A stretch of 64,000 bases of DNA from Vibrio chagasii (lineage in GTDB: Bacteria > Pseudomonadota > Gammaproteobacteria > Enterobacterales > Vibrionaceae): assembly GCA_041879415.1 (NCBI GenBank), contig CP090852.1, forward strand, positions 248,001 through 312,000, written 5' to 3'. The notes beneath the pieces are model-generated. The model was given only the letters and a program-made list of their open reading frames with translations, had not been told where the DNA came from and searched no databases. Positions 9,533 to 18,970 of this stretch are shown here, piece by piece. How positions within the stretch are numbered: the first letter of the stretch is position 1; each line of letters opens with the position of its first letter. Made by a program: the position numbers and the translations under genes.

Positions 9533-10591
9533 ATGAATTTGAATCAAGCAATTAGTCCTATAAACAAAGTCGTTGTAGGTCTTTTAGCGCCTTTGATTTA
9601 TTCATCAAGTGTTATGGCTATAGAGAATGCGGTTGAACCGACTCCTGATGCGGGCGTGACACCTTATATTGTTAATGGCAGCAATGCATCAGTTAGCGAT
9701 TTCCCTTCAATGGCGAGTTTGTTTATCGATCGTATTGATTACGATGGTGTGTACTCGACAGGTGCGTATTGCGGCGCAACCATTTTAAATCCGACTCATA
9801 TTCTGACCGCCGCGCACTGTATTTACGGTAATGAAGAAGGTCAGCTGTTTACAACAGTGGTACCGCAACTTGAAGATACGTCTGAATTTCCTAATGGTAA
9901 TATCCAGAAATCGCGCGTAGTTGAAGTTTACTATCGAAGTGACTACTCGGATAACCTAAGTGATCTTCTACGTAACGACGTTGCTGTTTTAAAGCTTGAA
10001 AGTGCATTGAACATTGATTCAGTGAATGATGTGGTTAAGCGTCCTTCAGATGATAGCTACCGTATCGGCGTAAATGACTTTGTAGCAGTTGGGCACGGAG
10101 ACACTCGTTCTGGTTTTGATGCTACGACGATTTTGCAAAGAGCACCGCTTCACCATGTAGATAACACTACGTGTGCGTCGGCTTTCTCTGATGGCTCTGC
10201 TTTAACAGATAATCAGATTTGTTTCGTCGGTGATTTCAGTGTATTTACTCAATTATACGGCGGTACTTGCCAAGGTGACTCTGGTGGCCCAGTTTACTGG
10301 TTAGACGGCGCGGATTACCGACAAGTTGGTATTACAAGCTTTGGCCCAGAAACGTGTGGGGGAAGCTCTACTGTGACTTCGGTATTTACAGAGATCTATG
10401 ACTACAAAGATTGGATTGATAGTGTAGTTGCTGGCAATGAAACACCTAAGTTTGTCTCTACAGATGCTAAGCGTACTGCTTATGTGAATGCGCGTACTTC
10501 ATCGGGCTCTAGCAGTGGTGGCAGCGTTTCGTTTGGTTTATTAGGCATGCTAATGTTGATCGCTGGTGTGAGAAAAGCGGTTAAACGCTAG
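9533..10591 (+). CDS. Secreted trypsin-fold serine protease with GlyGly-CTERM tail
   Basis: S1 (chymotrypsin-fold) protease, 352 aa. A signal peptide ends near SSSVMA (residues 24-29). The IVNG-like activation site is at about 46-49. Catalytic residues are His95 (LTAAHC), Asp149 (RNDVAVL) and Ser250 (CQGDSGGP). The residue six before Ser250, which sets S1 specificity, is Gly244, not the Asp of trypsin, so cleavage after Arg/Lys is not expected. After a Ser/Gly-rich spacer (SSGSSSGGS) comes a GlyGly-CTERM segment, a hydrophobic helix and a basic end (RKAVKR). In Vibrio such tails are cut by rhombosortase after type II secretion and leave the protein at the surface. It is a single gene with its own terminator. 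Confidence 0.92.
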   Translation: MNLNQAISPINKVVVGLLAPLIYSSSVMAIENAVEPTPDAGVTPYIVNGSNASVSDFPSMASLFIDRIDYDGVYSTGAYCGATILNPTHILTAAHCIYGNEEGQLFTTVVPQLEDTSEFPNGNIQKSRVVEVYYRSDYSDNLSDLLRNDVAVLKLESALNIDSVNDVVKRPSDDSYRIGVNDFVAVGHGDTRSGFDATTILQRAPLHHVDNTTCASAFSDGSALTDNQICFVGDFSVFTQLYGGTCQGDSGGPVYWLDGADYRQVGITSFGPETCGGSSTVTSVFTEIYDYKDWIDSVVAGNETPKFVSTDAKRTAYVNARTSSGSSSGGSVSFGLLGMLMLIAGVRKAVKR

Positions 10592-10609
10592 AAGTTGATG
10601 ACTTTGAAT

Positions 10610-10647
10610 AAGTCGACGTTTCATCGAATGATGACGTCGACTTTTTT
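10610..10647 (+). terminator. Terminator of the serine protease gene
   Basis: A strong stem (10610-10619 with 10634-10643) with an inner TCATC/GATGA extension, then TTTTTT. Confidence 0.9.
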
Positions 10648-10744
10648 GTTTCTGAGTTTCTAGGCTTATTGTGATGGCTTTGAGCTAGTAAGTATTACCA
10701 ATGCTTAACTAACCTAAGTTACGAATAAACAATAGAGTAGTAAC

Positions 10745-11062
10745 TCAAACCGAATTGGCTTTCCTACTGTATCGTTCGATTATCTCATCCATTTCTTTAA
10801 TAGCGTCATTGATGCTTCTTATTCCGCCTTGCGCGACACTTTTCTCATTAGTGTTTAAAGCGGAAAAAGCACGTTTAAGCTCTTTGTCTTCTAGCATATC
10901 GCCGTGGAGTAAGACCTCTTTGTAAGTAAGAAGTCTGTGTTGAACTTCGATAATATCGGCACGTGTTGTGTTTGAATCTAAAGCCTGTTTTATACAAGGA
11001 AACGCTAATTTGTAGTCATTCGCAATTTCCAACTCGACTTCTTTCTTGTTCGCAATATGCAA
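10745..11062 (-). CDS. Hypothetical protein, 105 aa
   Basis: Unrecognised small, highly charged protein. It appears mostly alpha-helical, with heptad-like helices around RADIIEVQHRLLTYKEVLL and INDAIKEMDEIIERYSRK. No signal or membrane segment is visible. The start is a TTG at 11062 with AGGAAA about 11 bases upstream; no good ATG is available, so the start is uncertain. The gene is divergent from the HTH gene that follows, which raises the possibility of a functional link, but nothing in the sequence proves it. Confidence 0.55.
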   Translation of the reverse strand: MHIANKKEVELEIANDYKLAFPCIKQALDSNTTRADIIEVQHRLLTYKEVLLHGDMLEDKELKRAFSALNTNEKSVAQGGIRSINDAIKEMDEIIERYSRKANSV

Positions 11063-11263
11063 TTTTTATTATTTCCTAAGACTTGGCTGACCAAGTTTAC
11101 TAGCCTGAATAGTTGTTATAGACGTATGTGTAAATGTTTATGATACGTAAGGTTTTTTAAGGATCGAATAATATGCCTTTAATAGCTTATGTAAACATGA
11201 GTGAGTCAATATGGTCTGCTTCTTGCTGAATATAGGTCATAACTGTCTAGTGGGAGTAAGCTT

Positions 11264-11581
11264 ATGTCACAAGAGCCGATTGTCATGGCGCTCATTGAGC
11301 GTAGGAAGCGAGCTAATTTGTCCCAAGAGAAACTGGCTGCTAGCGCAGGAATGAGCTTAAAAACTTATCAGCGCATCGAGCGCGGTGAAGCAGATATTAA
11401 GATGTCACAATATCGCTCGATAATTCGGACATTGAAAGCGACAGATCTGGATGTGGTGTTAGATGTTGTTGGCGCTTCTCATGCAACGGCCGAAGACGTC
11501 GCTGCGGTGAGTCGCTTGCTCACAAATGAAGAACGCATGTTGCTGATCAAGCTAATTCTCGCGTTTAAAAAGCCACAGTGA
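11264..11581 (+). CDS. Small XRE-family DNA-binding protein
   Basis: 105-aa helix-turn-helix protein of unknown target. Residues about 8-62 make an XRE domain (ERRKRANLSQEKLAASAGMS, then KTYQRIERGEADIKMSQYRS). The C-terminal 40 residues form a helical tail ending LLIKLILAFKKPQ. A ribosome-binding site GTGGGAG lies just upstream of the ATG. It has no cupin or protease effector domain, so it resembles simple repressors or antitoxins, but no toxin partner is adjacent. Its upstream gap (11063-11263) is AT-rich and shared with the divergent 105-aa gene. Confidence 0.8.
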   Translation: MSQEPIVMALIERRKRANLSQEKLAASAGMSLKTYQRIERGEADIKMSQYRSIIRTLKATDLDVVLDVVGASHATAEDVAAVSRLLTNEERMLLIKLILAFKKPQ

Positions 11582-11662
11582 ATATTTACGGGTGAAACAG
11601 TGGGGGAAAGCGAATAGAGCCGTTATTTGATTGGTAGTGGCGCACCATTGGGAAGGAAGCAG

Positions 11663-12073
11663 CTAGCTCACTCTTCCTCTAAGTTGTTTGGTGTTGCTTC
11701 TTTGCTTTTTGTTCTCTAAACGCTTTCTTTGTGAGCTACGTGTAGGCTTAGTGGCTCTTCTTACTTTTTGAACCTTTGTTGCTTCCAATATCAGTTCTTT
11801 CAAGCGTACTAACGCATCTTCTCGGTTTTGCTCCTGAGTTCTGTATTGTTGCGCTTTAATGATGATCACACCGTCTTTAGTAATTCGGCTATCTTTGAAG
11901 GCCAACAACTTTTCTTTGTAGAAATCGGGCAGAGTAGAGTGCTTGATATCGAAGCGTAAGTGTATTGCGCTAGAGACCTTATTGACGTTTTGGCCTCCCG
12001 CACCTTGGGCTCTGATCGCGGTTAACTGAAGTTCCCAGTCTTGAATTGATACAGAGTTAGATATTTGTAACAT
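11663..12073 (-). CDS. arfB: Alternative ribosome-rescue factor ArfB (peptidyl-tRNA hydrolase)
   Basis: Class I release-factor-like protein (also YaeJ) that enters stalled ribosomes lacking an A-site codon and hydrolyses peptidyl-tRNA. The catalytic GGQ lies in RAQGAGGQNVNKV near residues 25-27. The C-terminal tail is long and basic (TKPTRSSQRKRLENKKQR), as needed for binding the empty mRNA channel. I chose the ATG at 12073 (136 aa) because the protein then aligns with the family N-terminus (MLQISNSVSI); the longer frame to 12106 adds an unrelated leader. It lacks the codon-recognition domain of full release factors, as expected. It is convergent with the HTH gene. Confidence 0.93.
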   Translation of the reverse strand: MLQISNSVSIQDWELQLTAIRAQGAGGQNVNKVSSAIHLRFDIKHSTLPDFYKEKLLAFKDSRITKDGVIIIKAQQYRTQEQNREDALVRLKELILEATKVQKVRRATKPTRSSQRKRLENKKQRSNTKQLRGRVS

Positions 12074-12160
12074 AAACTTCCATTTTGAACCGTAATGTGG
12101 CGTCATGATACTGAATATTGGTTATGGTATCAGTAACTTTCTTAAAGAGTGGTAACAGTA

Positions 12161-12766
12161 ATGAAAATAGATTTAACGGCATATGAAGGATTAATCTTTG
12201 ATATGGATGGTACGTTGATCGACACAATGCCGGCTCATGTCCAGGCTTGGCAGCAAACGGCACAGGAATTTGGATTCCACTTTGAAGCATCTTGGCTGCA
12301 TAGCTTAGGCGGCATGCCGAGCTACAAAATAGCAGGCGAAGTGAACAGCAAATACGGTTTGTCTCTCGACCCGCAGGCGGTGTCTAAGTTCAAGATGGCA
12401 TCATTCGCGGCGATTGAAGACAAAGGGGATGTCATCCCTTGTACACATTCGTTATTACTCGAACATTTAGGAAATAAGAAGATTGCGGTTGGAACAGGAA
12501 GCCAGCGTAAAAGCGCGGAGCAGTTGCTAGAAAAGACGAACATTCTTAGCAAGCTCGATATTCTTGTTACCGCTACAGACGTGAAAAATCACAAACCGAA
12601 CCCTGATACCTTCTTAGATGCTTGTTTTGGTATGGGGTTACAACCGAAGCAATGTGTGGTGTTTGAGGATACGGACCTTGGTAAACAAGCTGCTCACGCA
12701 GCAAAGATGGACTGTATTCTAGTGGTAGATGGAAATAAATTAGAGTTTCACCCTGCACCGAGCTGA
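12161..12766 (+). CDS. yqaB: HAD phosphatase, YqaB-like (fructose-1-phosphatase type)
   Basis: Haloacid-dehalogenase superfamily phosphatase, 201 aa. Motif I is FDMDGTLIDT (nucleophile Asp near 15, general acid Asp two residues on). Motif II is VGTGS, motif III the Lys in NHKPNPDTF, and motif IV FEDTDLG. Overall similarity to E. coli YqaB, a fructose-1-phosphate/6-phosphogluconate phosphatase, is clear, including the GGMPSYKIAGE cap segment. I chose the ATG at 12161; a GTG four codons upstream is possible. It is divergent from arfB. Confidence 0.88.
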   Translation: MKIDLTAYEGLIFDMDGTLIDTMPAHVQAWQQTAQEFGFHFEASWLHSLGGMPSYKIAGEVNSKYGLSLDPQAVSKFKMASFAAIEDKGDVIPCTHSLLLEHLGNKKIAVGTGSQRKSAEQLLEKTNILSKLDILVTATDVKNHKPNPDTFLDACFGMGLQPKQCVVFEDTDLGKQAAHAAKMDCILVVDGNKLEFHPAPS

Positions 12767-12806
12767 TTACCTTCAGAATATGAGGTCGCTTAGGCGTTAG
12801 TTCGTG

Positions 12807-14711
12807 CTAGGCGATTTCACTCATCTCGGTGTCTAAGAATAGACATACGCTATCACGCCCTGCAGCTTTCGCTTCGTATAGCGCTAGGTCGGCACATTTG
12901 TAGTTTAGGGCAGGGTCGCCAGTTAGATTCGTGATACCAGCACTAACGGTAACAACACTGTCTAGCTCAAGACTAACCGCAATTCGCAGCCTATTAAGCA
13001 CGTAGTCAGCTTCTTCTGTTGTGGTGTGAGGAAGAATAACACCAAACTCTTCACCGCCAATACGAGCAACGAAGTCAGTTTCACGACACTCACGTTGCAA
13101 TACTTGAGCAACGGTCTGAATCACTCGATCACCATAGTCATGACCAAACCTATCGTTAATGCGTTTGAAGTGATCGATATCTAGGATCGCCAAACAAGAG
13201 TGTTCTCGGGTAGGGTAACGGTTAATACGGGAGCATTCATCGCGCAGCTCCAGATCAAACTTGCGGCGGTTCCAACATCCCGCTAAGGCGTCTTTTTCGC
13301 TTAAGTTTCTTAGTTTGTTCTCAAGCTCTTTGTGTTTACTGATATCAACAAATGACGCGACATAAAACTGGATTACGCCTTTTGCATCTTTAATGGTTTG
13401 GATGCGAAGTATTTCAGTAATCAACGACCCGTCTTTACGACGGTTGACGACTTCACCTTCCCACATACCTTGCTTCTTAATAACGCTCCACATTTTGATG
13501 TAGAACTCTTGGTTGTAACGCCCTGATGCAAACATTGAAGGTTGGCGACCTTTTACGTCTTCCAATTCATAACCACTGACTCGAGTAAACTCTTGGTTTA
13601 CTTTGATGATGCGGTTATTACGGTCAGTGATGACCAATGCCGACATGCCATTCATCGCGGCCTTTGCTAATTGGCTTTCAATACTGTTCTTCTTATGGTT
13701 TCTGTTCCACAGTACAAAACCTGCTGAGATCATCGAGATTAAAACCGTTAAGGTAACGATCTGCACGACGATGGCGTGGTTCTCACGTTGGTACTGGCTA
13801 TTAAACTGCTGATTCTCTATATGAAGTACCATGTAGATAGGGCCTTCAAACTGCTTGATCTTAGGACTGATATCAGCATGGAAATACCAGTTTTCACCAT
13901 CAAAGTAACTAGAAGATGTGTTGTCTTTTATCGCAGCCCAGAGCTTGGGATACAGCTTGGCATATGTTTGGCCTGAGCGTGATTCAATAACGTGACCAAA
14001 AGACAGTGAAGGATCTGGCCCCATGATGATGTGACCAGTCTTATTGAGAATAATTGGGACAGCAGAGGAGTCGCCGATTTGGTAATGAAGGCGTTTATAA
14101 ATCTCTAGCATGTTTAAGTTGGCAATGAAGTAACCAATAATGCGATTGTTGTCTGCGACAGGTGACATAATCCGCAGTGCCGGAATCAACGGGCGAACTA
14201 TCTGACCGTTTTCGACTTCAAGGTCGATGCCTTTAGTACTGACCTCGCCGATCTTAAGTTCTTGAAGTGCGGAGAAGTAACTACGTGATGATTTATCTTG
14301 GAGTTCGTGTTCCGGAACAACTGAAGCATGGCCATCTTTGTAATTAATGCGGAACACTTCATTACCGGTTAAATCAAGATAGCGTAATTGAGAATAGTAC
14401 TTTTGGCCACGTGCAAGCATTACCCACAGATCTTGTAACGCTTCCGTGTGAATGACCGACGGCTCTTTAATTGCTCGAAGTAACGTTTTGGAATCTGCTA
14501 TAGAGGGAACGGAGTTAGAGATTTGTTCAACAATGACAGCGAGCTCGTGAAAGCTGTACTCAATCTGGTTTTGGCTAGATTGTTTGATGTTTAGCGAGTG
14601 CTGGGCTTCGACTCTGTCGAATTCAGAGTTGATATAGAGGGCAGGGACTAATCCTAGGGCAAACACGGTGCACAGAAATTGGCTGACTAGTTTCTTTATA
14701 CTTGTATTCAT
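12807..14711 (-). CDS. Membrane diguanylate cyclase (CACHE-PAS-GGDEF)
   Basis: Inner-membrane cyclic-di-GMP synthase, 634 aa from the ATG at 14711, which has GAGGA 5 bases upstream. Order: TM helix (about 10-30), a periplasmic double-CACHE-type sensor (about 35-320), a second TM (IVTLTVLISMISAGFVLW, about 325-345), a PAS domain with PAC (about 355-470), and a GGDEF domain. The active-site motif is GGEEF at 552-556. An RETD inhibitory site lies 5 residues before it, so product inhibition is likely. The ligand of the CACHE domain is not predictable. It is monocistronic. Confidence 0.93.
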   Translation of the reverse strand: MNTSIKKLVSQFLCTVFALGLVPALYINSEFDRVEAQHSLNIKQSSQNQIEYSFHELAVIVEQISNSVPSIADSKTLLRAIKEPSVIHTEALQDLWVMLARGQKYYSQLRYLDLTGNEVFRINYKDGHASVVPEHELQDKSSRSYFSALQELKIGEVSTKGIDLEVENGQIVRPLIPALRIMSPVADNNRIIGYFIANLNMLEIYKRLHYQIGDSSAVPIILNKTGHIIMGPDPSLSFGHVIESRSGQTYAKLYPKLWAAIKDNTSSSYFDGENWYFHADISPKIKQFEGPIYMVLHIENQQFNSQYQRENHAIVVQIVTLTVLISMISAGFVLWNRNHKKNSIESQLAKAAMNGMSALVITDRNNRIIKVNQEFTRVSGYELEDVKGRQPSMFASGRYNQEFYIKMWSVIKKQGMWEGEVVNRRKDGSLITEILRIQTIKDAKGVIQFYVASFVDISKHKELENKLRNLSEKDALAGCWNRRKFDLELRDECSRINRYPTREHSCLAILDIDHFKRINDRFGHDYGDRVIQTVAQVLQRECRETDFVARIGGEEFGVILPHTTTEEADYVLNRLRIAVSLELDSVVTVSAGITNLTGDPALNYKCADLALYEAKAAGRDSVCLFLDTEMSEIA

Positions 14712-14948
14712 CACTGTCCTCAAAGAATCAGCGCAATACTATATATTTTATAGGGTTTTTAATGTGATCTTGACCCAGAACTTAAAACAAGATTTGCATA
14801 TTACTGTGGTTTTAGTGCAACTTTGTGCACCTTAGCTTGATTAATGAGCAATCACTTAACGATAAAATGATTGCTCAATATAGAACAGTGCTCCGAAAAA
14901 CGAGGCGATTAAATCCCGATATTTCGACATTTATCTGGATAAAGGTGT

Positions 14949-16697
14949 CTAACTAAGACCAACAATATTTCCATTACTATCAATATCTAACGACATGAAC
15001 GCCGGTTTATCTGGTAACCCAGGCATGGTCATTACATTGCCGCATAAAGCGTAAATAAAACCAGCACCCGCACACAGTTTTAGTTCTCTTACGGGCACGT
15101 CAAATTGGCTTGGTGCGCCTTTGATATATGCTTCCGTTGAAATAGAGAGTGGTGTTTTAGCTAAGCATACCGACAGGTCTTGATAGCCATGTTGTTTAAA
15201 CTCAGCCAACTGCTGCTTTGCTTTCGGGGAGAGTGTAATACTCGCGGCACCGTAACCGATTTCAGCAACCGCCATGAGTTTCTCTTCTAAGCTTTGGCCT
15301 GTTTGGTAAAGGGGCTTAAAGTCACTGTCACTTTGGCATGATTTGACAACCGCTTGTGCAAGTTTAGTTACGCCGTCACCGCCTTGATCAAATGCTTCAC
15401 TGACTTCAACAGCGACGTTGCTATCGAACTCTGTAATCATCTGTTTCAATGTGTCGAGTTCTTGTTGAGAATCTTGCGGGAAGCGGTTGATCGCTACTAC
15501 GGTAGGCACACCGTATTGCTTAACGTTGTTAATGTGCCACTTTAGGTTTTCAAAGCCAGAGAGTAACCCGTCGTTGTCGTCACTGAAGAGCGAATCGGGT
15601 AGTGGTGTTCCTGGTCTCAAATCATACAAACCAGAGTTCGCCTTTAGTCCACGCAATGTCGCTACGACTACCGCGCAATCGGGCTTCTTACCAGATGCTT
15701 TAACTTTGATATTGCAGGCCTTTTCGAAGCCCATATCTGAACCAAATCCACCTTCAGTTACAACGAAGTCGCTGAGTTTCAGTGCGATCTTATCTGCAAT
15801 AATCGAAGAGTTACCATGAGCAATATTCGCAAAAGGACCTGCGTGTATAAGCGTTGGTACGCCTTCAAGTGTCTGCATCAAGGTTGGTTCGATAGAGTCT
15901 TTCATTGTTACTGTCATTGCACCGGCAACATCAAAGTCATTTGCTGTTAAAGGCTTACCTTGTCTGTTGTATGCCAGTACGACACGACCAATTCGTTTGC
16001 GTAAATCTTGCAGGTCATCGGCCAGTGCTAAAATAGCCATAAGCTCTGAGGCGGCTGAGATATCAAATCCATCTTCGCGTTCATAGCCGTTGATCGTTTT
16101 ATCCGTTTCGTTTTTACCCACGGTAATCATACGTAACGCGCGGTCATTATGGTCGAGTACACGTCGCCAAACGATTCTGCTAGGGTCTATATCCAGTGCT
16201 TTCAAGCCTGAGCGAGTTTCAAATGCTTGTAAGCCTTCACGCTGTTCGTGATACAAGCGTGCATCAATAGCCGCAGAGGCAAGGTTATGAGCGGCTGTTA
16301 CAGCATGGATATCACCAGTTAGGTGAAGGTTCAACTCGTCCATAGGAGCAACTTGAGAATAACCACCGCCAGCAGCACCACCTTTCACACCAAACACTGG
16401 GCCCATTGAAGGTTGGCGAATACACGCCATTGCTGATTGGTTAATCTTCGCCAGTCCTTGTGCTAAACCGATAGTCGTCACGGTCTTTCCTTCACCAAGT
16501 GGTGTCGGTGTAATTGCGGTCACGACAACCAGTTTTCCATCTGGCTTTTGAGATAGGCGTTCGAGTGATGTTAGAGACACCTTTGATTTGAATTGCCCCA
16601 AGGGCTGATGTTCTTGTTCTTGTAGGCCGGCTTGCTTAGCAACCTCACTGATGTTTTTAAGGGGTGTTGAACGACAAATATCGATATCAGACAGCAT
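14949..16697 (-). CDS. fhs: Formate-tetrahydrofolate ligase
   Basis: ATP-dependent synthesis of 10-formyl-THF from formate and THF in the cytoplasm. At 582 aa it is somewhat longer than the common 555-560 aa enzymes. The nucleotide-binding loop TPLGEGKT is at 65-72, followed by the family signatures [19 protein letters not shown] and [14 protein letters not shown]. It sits near the glycine cleavage locus but in a separate transcription unit. A near-perfect PurR-like palindrome lies 33-48 bases upstream of its start, which suggests purine repression. E. coli lacks fhs and uses PurU/FolD instead. Confidence 0.96.
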   Translation of the reverse strand: MLSDIDICRSTPLKNISEVAKQAGLQEQEHQPLGQFKSKVSLTSLERLSQKPDGKLVVVTAITPTPLGEGKTVTTIGLAQGLAKINQSAMACIRQPSMGPVFGVKGGAAGGGYSQVAPMDELNLHLTGDIHAVTAAHNLASAAIDARLYHEQREGLQAFETRSGLKALDIDPSRIVWRRVLDHNDRALRMITVGKNETDKTINGYEREDGFDISAASELMAILALADDLQDLRKRIGRVVLAYNRQGKPLTANDFDVAGAMTVTMKDSIEPTLMQTLEGVPTLIHAGPFANIAHGNSSIIADKIALKLSDFVVTEGGFGSDMGFEKACNIKVKASGKKPDCAVVVATLRGLKANSGLYDLRPGTPLPDSLFSDDNDGLLSGFENLKWHINNVKQYGVPTVVAINRFPQDSQQELDTLKQMITEFDSNVAVEVSEAFDQGGDGVTKLAQAVVKSCQSDSDFKPLYQTGQSLEEKLMAVAEIGYGAASITLSPKAKQQLAEFKQHGYQDLSVCLAKTPLSISTEAYIKGAPSQFDVPVRELKLCAGAGFIYALCGNVMTMPGLPDKPAFMSLDIDSNGNIVGLS

Positions 16698-16729
16698 ATT
16701 TGATCCTTATATCAGAACCGAAAGGTGGT

Positions 16730-16745
16730 ACGTAAACGTTTGCGT
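16730..16745. promoter_or_regulatory. PurR-like operator upstream of fhs
   Basis: ACGTAAACGTTTGCGT matches the PurR consensus at 15 of 16 positions. It lies 33 bases upstream of the fhs start codon, a typical repressor position. Formate-THF ligase supplies 10-formyl-THF for purine synthesis, so the function fits. Confidence 0.7.
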
Positions 16746-16904
16746 GGCGATGGTACTGTATAAATTTGCTAAGTAAAGGCAAACCACACAGATTATGTGC
16801 TGGAAGATAACAGATCTGAAGAGTCATTGCGCGAGATCAAATCTTAAATGAGCCAAATATTCGATTTAGTGGGTTCGAATTACGCTCACATCCACTTTAA
16901 ATAC

Positions 16905-16933
16905 AAAAGGGGCTGCATATCGCAGCCCCTTTT
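16905..16933 (-). terminator. Terminator of gsk
   Basis: A perfect 12-bp stem (16905-16916 with 16922-16933) with a 5-base loop. On the minus strand it ends in TTTTGTATTT. It separates gsk from fhs. Confidence 0.92.
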
Positions 16934-16967
16934 AAATGATAGTATTAGTCACGTGACAGATACGCGA

Positions 16968-18272
16968 TTAACGGTCCCAGTATGTTTCTTCTAAGCTATC
17001 TTCGCGTTCTGGTAGTGCACGAGAAAGGCGAGGTGAGTGCTGTGTTAGCACTTCGTAGCTTACGCGGTTTGCATACTTACAAATCTGAGATAGTGAAGAG
17101 TATGTTAGACACGTGTGTTCGTGTTTCTCTGAGTTTGGCACGTTAACGAAGTGGTAGCTGTTTGCTGCCATGTCGTGTAACAGAGCAGAAAGCGCGCCAT
17201 CACCCGCACCATTAGTGTTCTTAATCTCTAGTGGACCACCAAGGTATGGACCAATGTGAGAGTATACTTTAACTGGATTTTCACAGTCTTGTTTACGCAT
17301 AGCACGGCTGAATTCGTATTTATTGAACTCAGGGATATTGCCTGGTAACAGTGGAAGTGTAGTTTCGCGTTTTGCTAGCTCGTCTGTGTAACCTGCCATA
17401 TAAAGGCCGATTGGACCAGCAGTACACAGTACTAAGTCAACCCATTCTAGTGCTTTGTTCGCTGCAAGAAGTGGATCTTTTTCGCCTGTTAACGCTTCAC
17501 CTTCGTCTTCATTCATCGCAACGATAGTTACGTTCTCTTTCAGGTATTCTTGCCACCATTCAGCGTTACCTTCGATCACGTATTTAGTACCAAGCGTTAG
17601 AACAACAGGGACGTTGTGCGCTTTCGCGTATTCAATCGCCTTTTGTACTGCTTTTGGCATTGGATCTTCAGGGTTACCGCGCATTAGGTACGAAGAAACG
17701 ACTAGAGCCGATGCTTTCTCGAACACTTTCTCAGGAATGCTCTCTGGAAGCAGCTGGTTCATGTGTCCTTCGTTAATCGCAAACGTACGCTCGCCATCTT
17801 CGGTAATTAGCGTGTAACAACGACCGATTGGGCCATCTACCGTTTGTAAGTGGTTCAGGTTCATACGAGAAGAAGTGCGGCAAAGGTAACGGTAACCAAA
17901 TGAGCCAACTTCAATTTTCTTAGACATTACGCCAAGCAGTACAGATTTGCTGTCTGCAAGTACGGAATAGTTGTGCAGTGTGTTGCCGATAGTATCGCCA
18001 GGGTATTGATGCGTAATCAAACCGCGCTCTACAAGCTCTTCATACAGCGCATCGGCTTTACTTTCTTCCAATACCAGTGAGTGACCTTTACTCAGCTCAT
18101 ATTTATCAAGGAACGCACTGTCAACACGAGCTTCGATATCAACAATGGTTTGACCTACACCAACAATCGTTGCACGGTGCAGTTTAGGTGTTTGTTGAAT
18201 TTGGTTGACCAACGGATCACGTGCGTGAGTTGGAAAGTAATGCTTAGATTTACGCTGTCCAGGAAACTTCAT
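16968..18272 (-). CDS. gsk: Inosine/guanosine kinase
   Basis: PfkB/ribokinase-family nucleoside kinase that phosphorylates inosine and guanosine for purine salvage. The 434-aa length equals the E. coli enzyme. The N-terminal MKFPGQRKSKHYFP and the C-terminal catalytic signature NTNGAGDGALSALLHD (anion hole and base Asp) are visible. It is upstream of fhs on the same strand but has its own terminator. The upstream side contains a 10-bp inverted repeat at 18349-18381. Confidence 0.95.
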   Translation of the reverse strand: MKFPGQRKSKHYFPTHARDPLVNQIQQTPKLHRATIVGVGQTIVDIEARVDSAFLDKYELSKGHSLVLEESKADALYEELVERGLITHQYPGDTIGNTLHNYSVLADSKSVLLGVMSKKIEVGSFGYRYLCRTSSRMNLNHLQTVDGPIGRCYTLITEDGERTFAINEGHMNQLLPESIPEKVFEKASALVVSSYLMRGNPEDPMPKAVQKAIEYAKAHNVPVVLTLGTKYVIEGNAEWWQEYLKENVTIVAMNEDEGEALTGEKDPLLAANKALEWVDLVLCTAGPIGLYMAGYTDELAKRETTLPLLPGNIPEFNKYEFSRAMRKQDCENPVKVYSHIGPYLGGPLEIKNTNGAGDGALSALLHDMAANSYHFVNVPNSEKHEHTCLTYSSLSQICKYANRVSYEVLTQHSPRLSRALPEREDSLEETYWDR

Positions 18273-18348
18273 ATGAAAAATACAGTGAAAAAATTTTGCC
18301 GCATGATATCACATTTTGTTTCTGTTTCTTTCATTTTTATTACATTTT

Positions 18349-18381
18349 GAATCACCTGCACAATGTCTGTACAGGTGATTC
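18349..18381. repeat. Inverted repeat between creA-like gene and gsk
   Basis: GAATCACCTG (18349-18358) and its exact complement CAGGTGATTC (18372-18381) flank 13 bases. No T-run follows on either strand, so this is either a weak terminator of the upstream gene or an operator in the gsk promoter. Confidence 0.5.
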
Positions 18382-18388
18382 GTATTGA

Positions 18389-18865
18389 TTATTCTGTTGG
18401 TACGAGTGTTGCTGGATCAACGTAAGCCGCTGTACCCCACAGAGGAACAGTAGATAGGCTGTGTTTGAAGCTGCCTTCAGTCTCTTTAGTGGTGTAAGAC
18501 AAGTAGAGCAGGGACTGGTTTTCTGCGTCGTAAATACGGCGAACTTTCATGGTTTTGAAGAAAATACTTTTCGACTGCTTGAATACCACTTCGCCAGATT
18601 TACTCTTATCAATCTGCGCGATCATTTCAGGCGTGATTTCACCCGTTTGGCGGCAAGAAATAGAGCTATCACTTGGATCAGAAAGACTCAGGTTCGCTTC
18701 GATGGAAGCTATGTGACACGTTACGCCCGGGATTTTGTCATCGTCTAAAGATGACATCTTAATATCCTTCATTGTGAAGAAACCTAAAGATACGTCGCCA
18801 ACCTCGTTGTCCGAACAACCTGCTAACATTGTCATGATACCGGCTGCTATTAAGGCTTTTTTCAT
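18389..18865 (-). CDS. creA: CreA-family lipoprotein
   Basis: 158-aa envelope protein of the CreA family, whose function is unknown. The N-terminal signal ends in lipobox LAGC (Cys16). E. coli CreA has an ordinary signal peptide, so the lipoprotein form is a difference. Conserved family features are VTCHIASIEANLSL, SSISCRQTGEI, GEVVFKQSKSIFFKTMKVRRIYDA and the LSTVPLWG end. Two cysteines in the mature part may pair. It is a single gene, divergent from the small lipoprotein ORF at 18971. Confidence 0.88.
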   Translation of the reverse strand: MKKALIAAGIMTMLAGCSDNEVGDVSLGFFTMKDIKMSSLDDDKIPGVTCHIASIEANLSLSDPSDSSISCRQTGEITPEMIAQIDKSKSGEVVFKQSKSIFFKTMKVRRIYDAENQSLLYLSYTTKETEGSFKHSLSTVPLWGTAAYVDPATLVPTE

Positions 18866-18970
18866 AAGAAGTCCTTTTTATTTGTATAGTTCTGTTTACT
18901 ATAAGAAAATTGAAAGCTTGAATACGAGTGTAGAGCTTTTCGTTAAGTTCTTAAAGGATGTTGTTGGATA

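Noticed and set aside
11063..11581. Toxin-antitoxin pair of HTH protein and 105-aa protein
   Set aside because: The genes are divergent, not an operon, and the 105-aa protein has no toxin motif.
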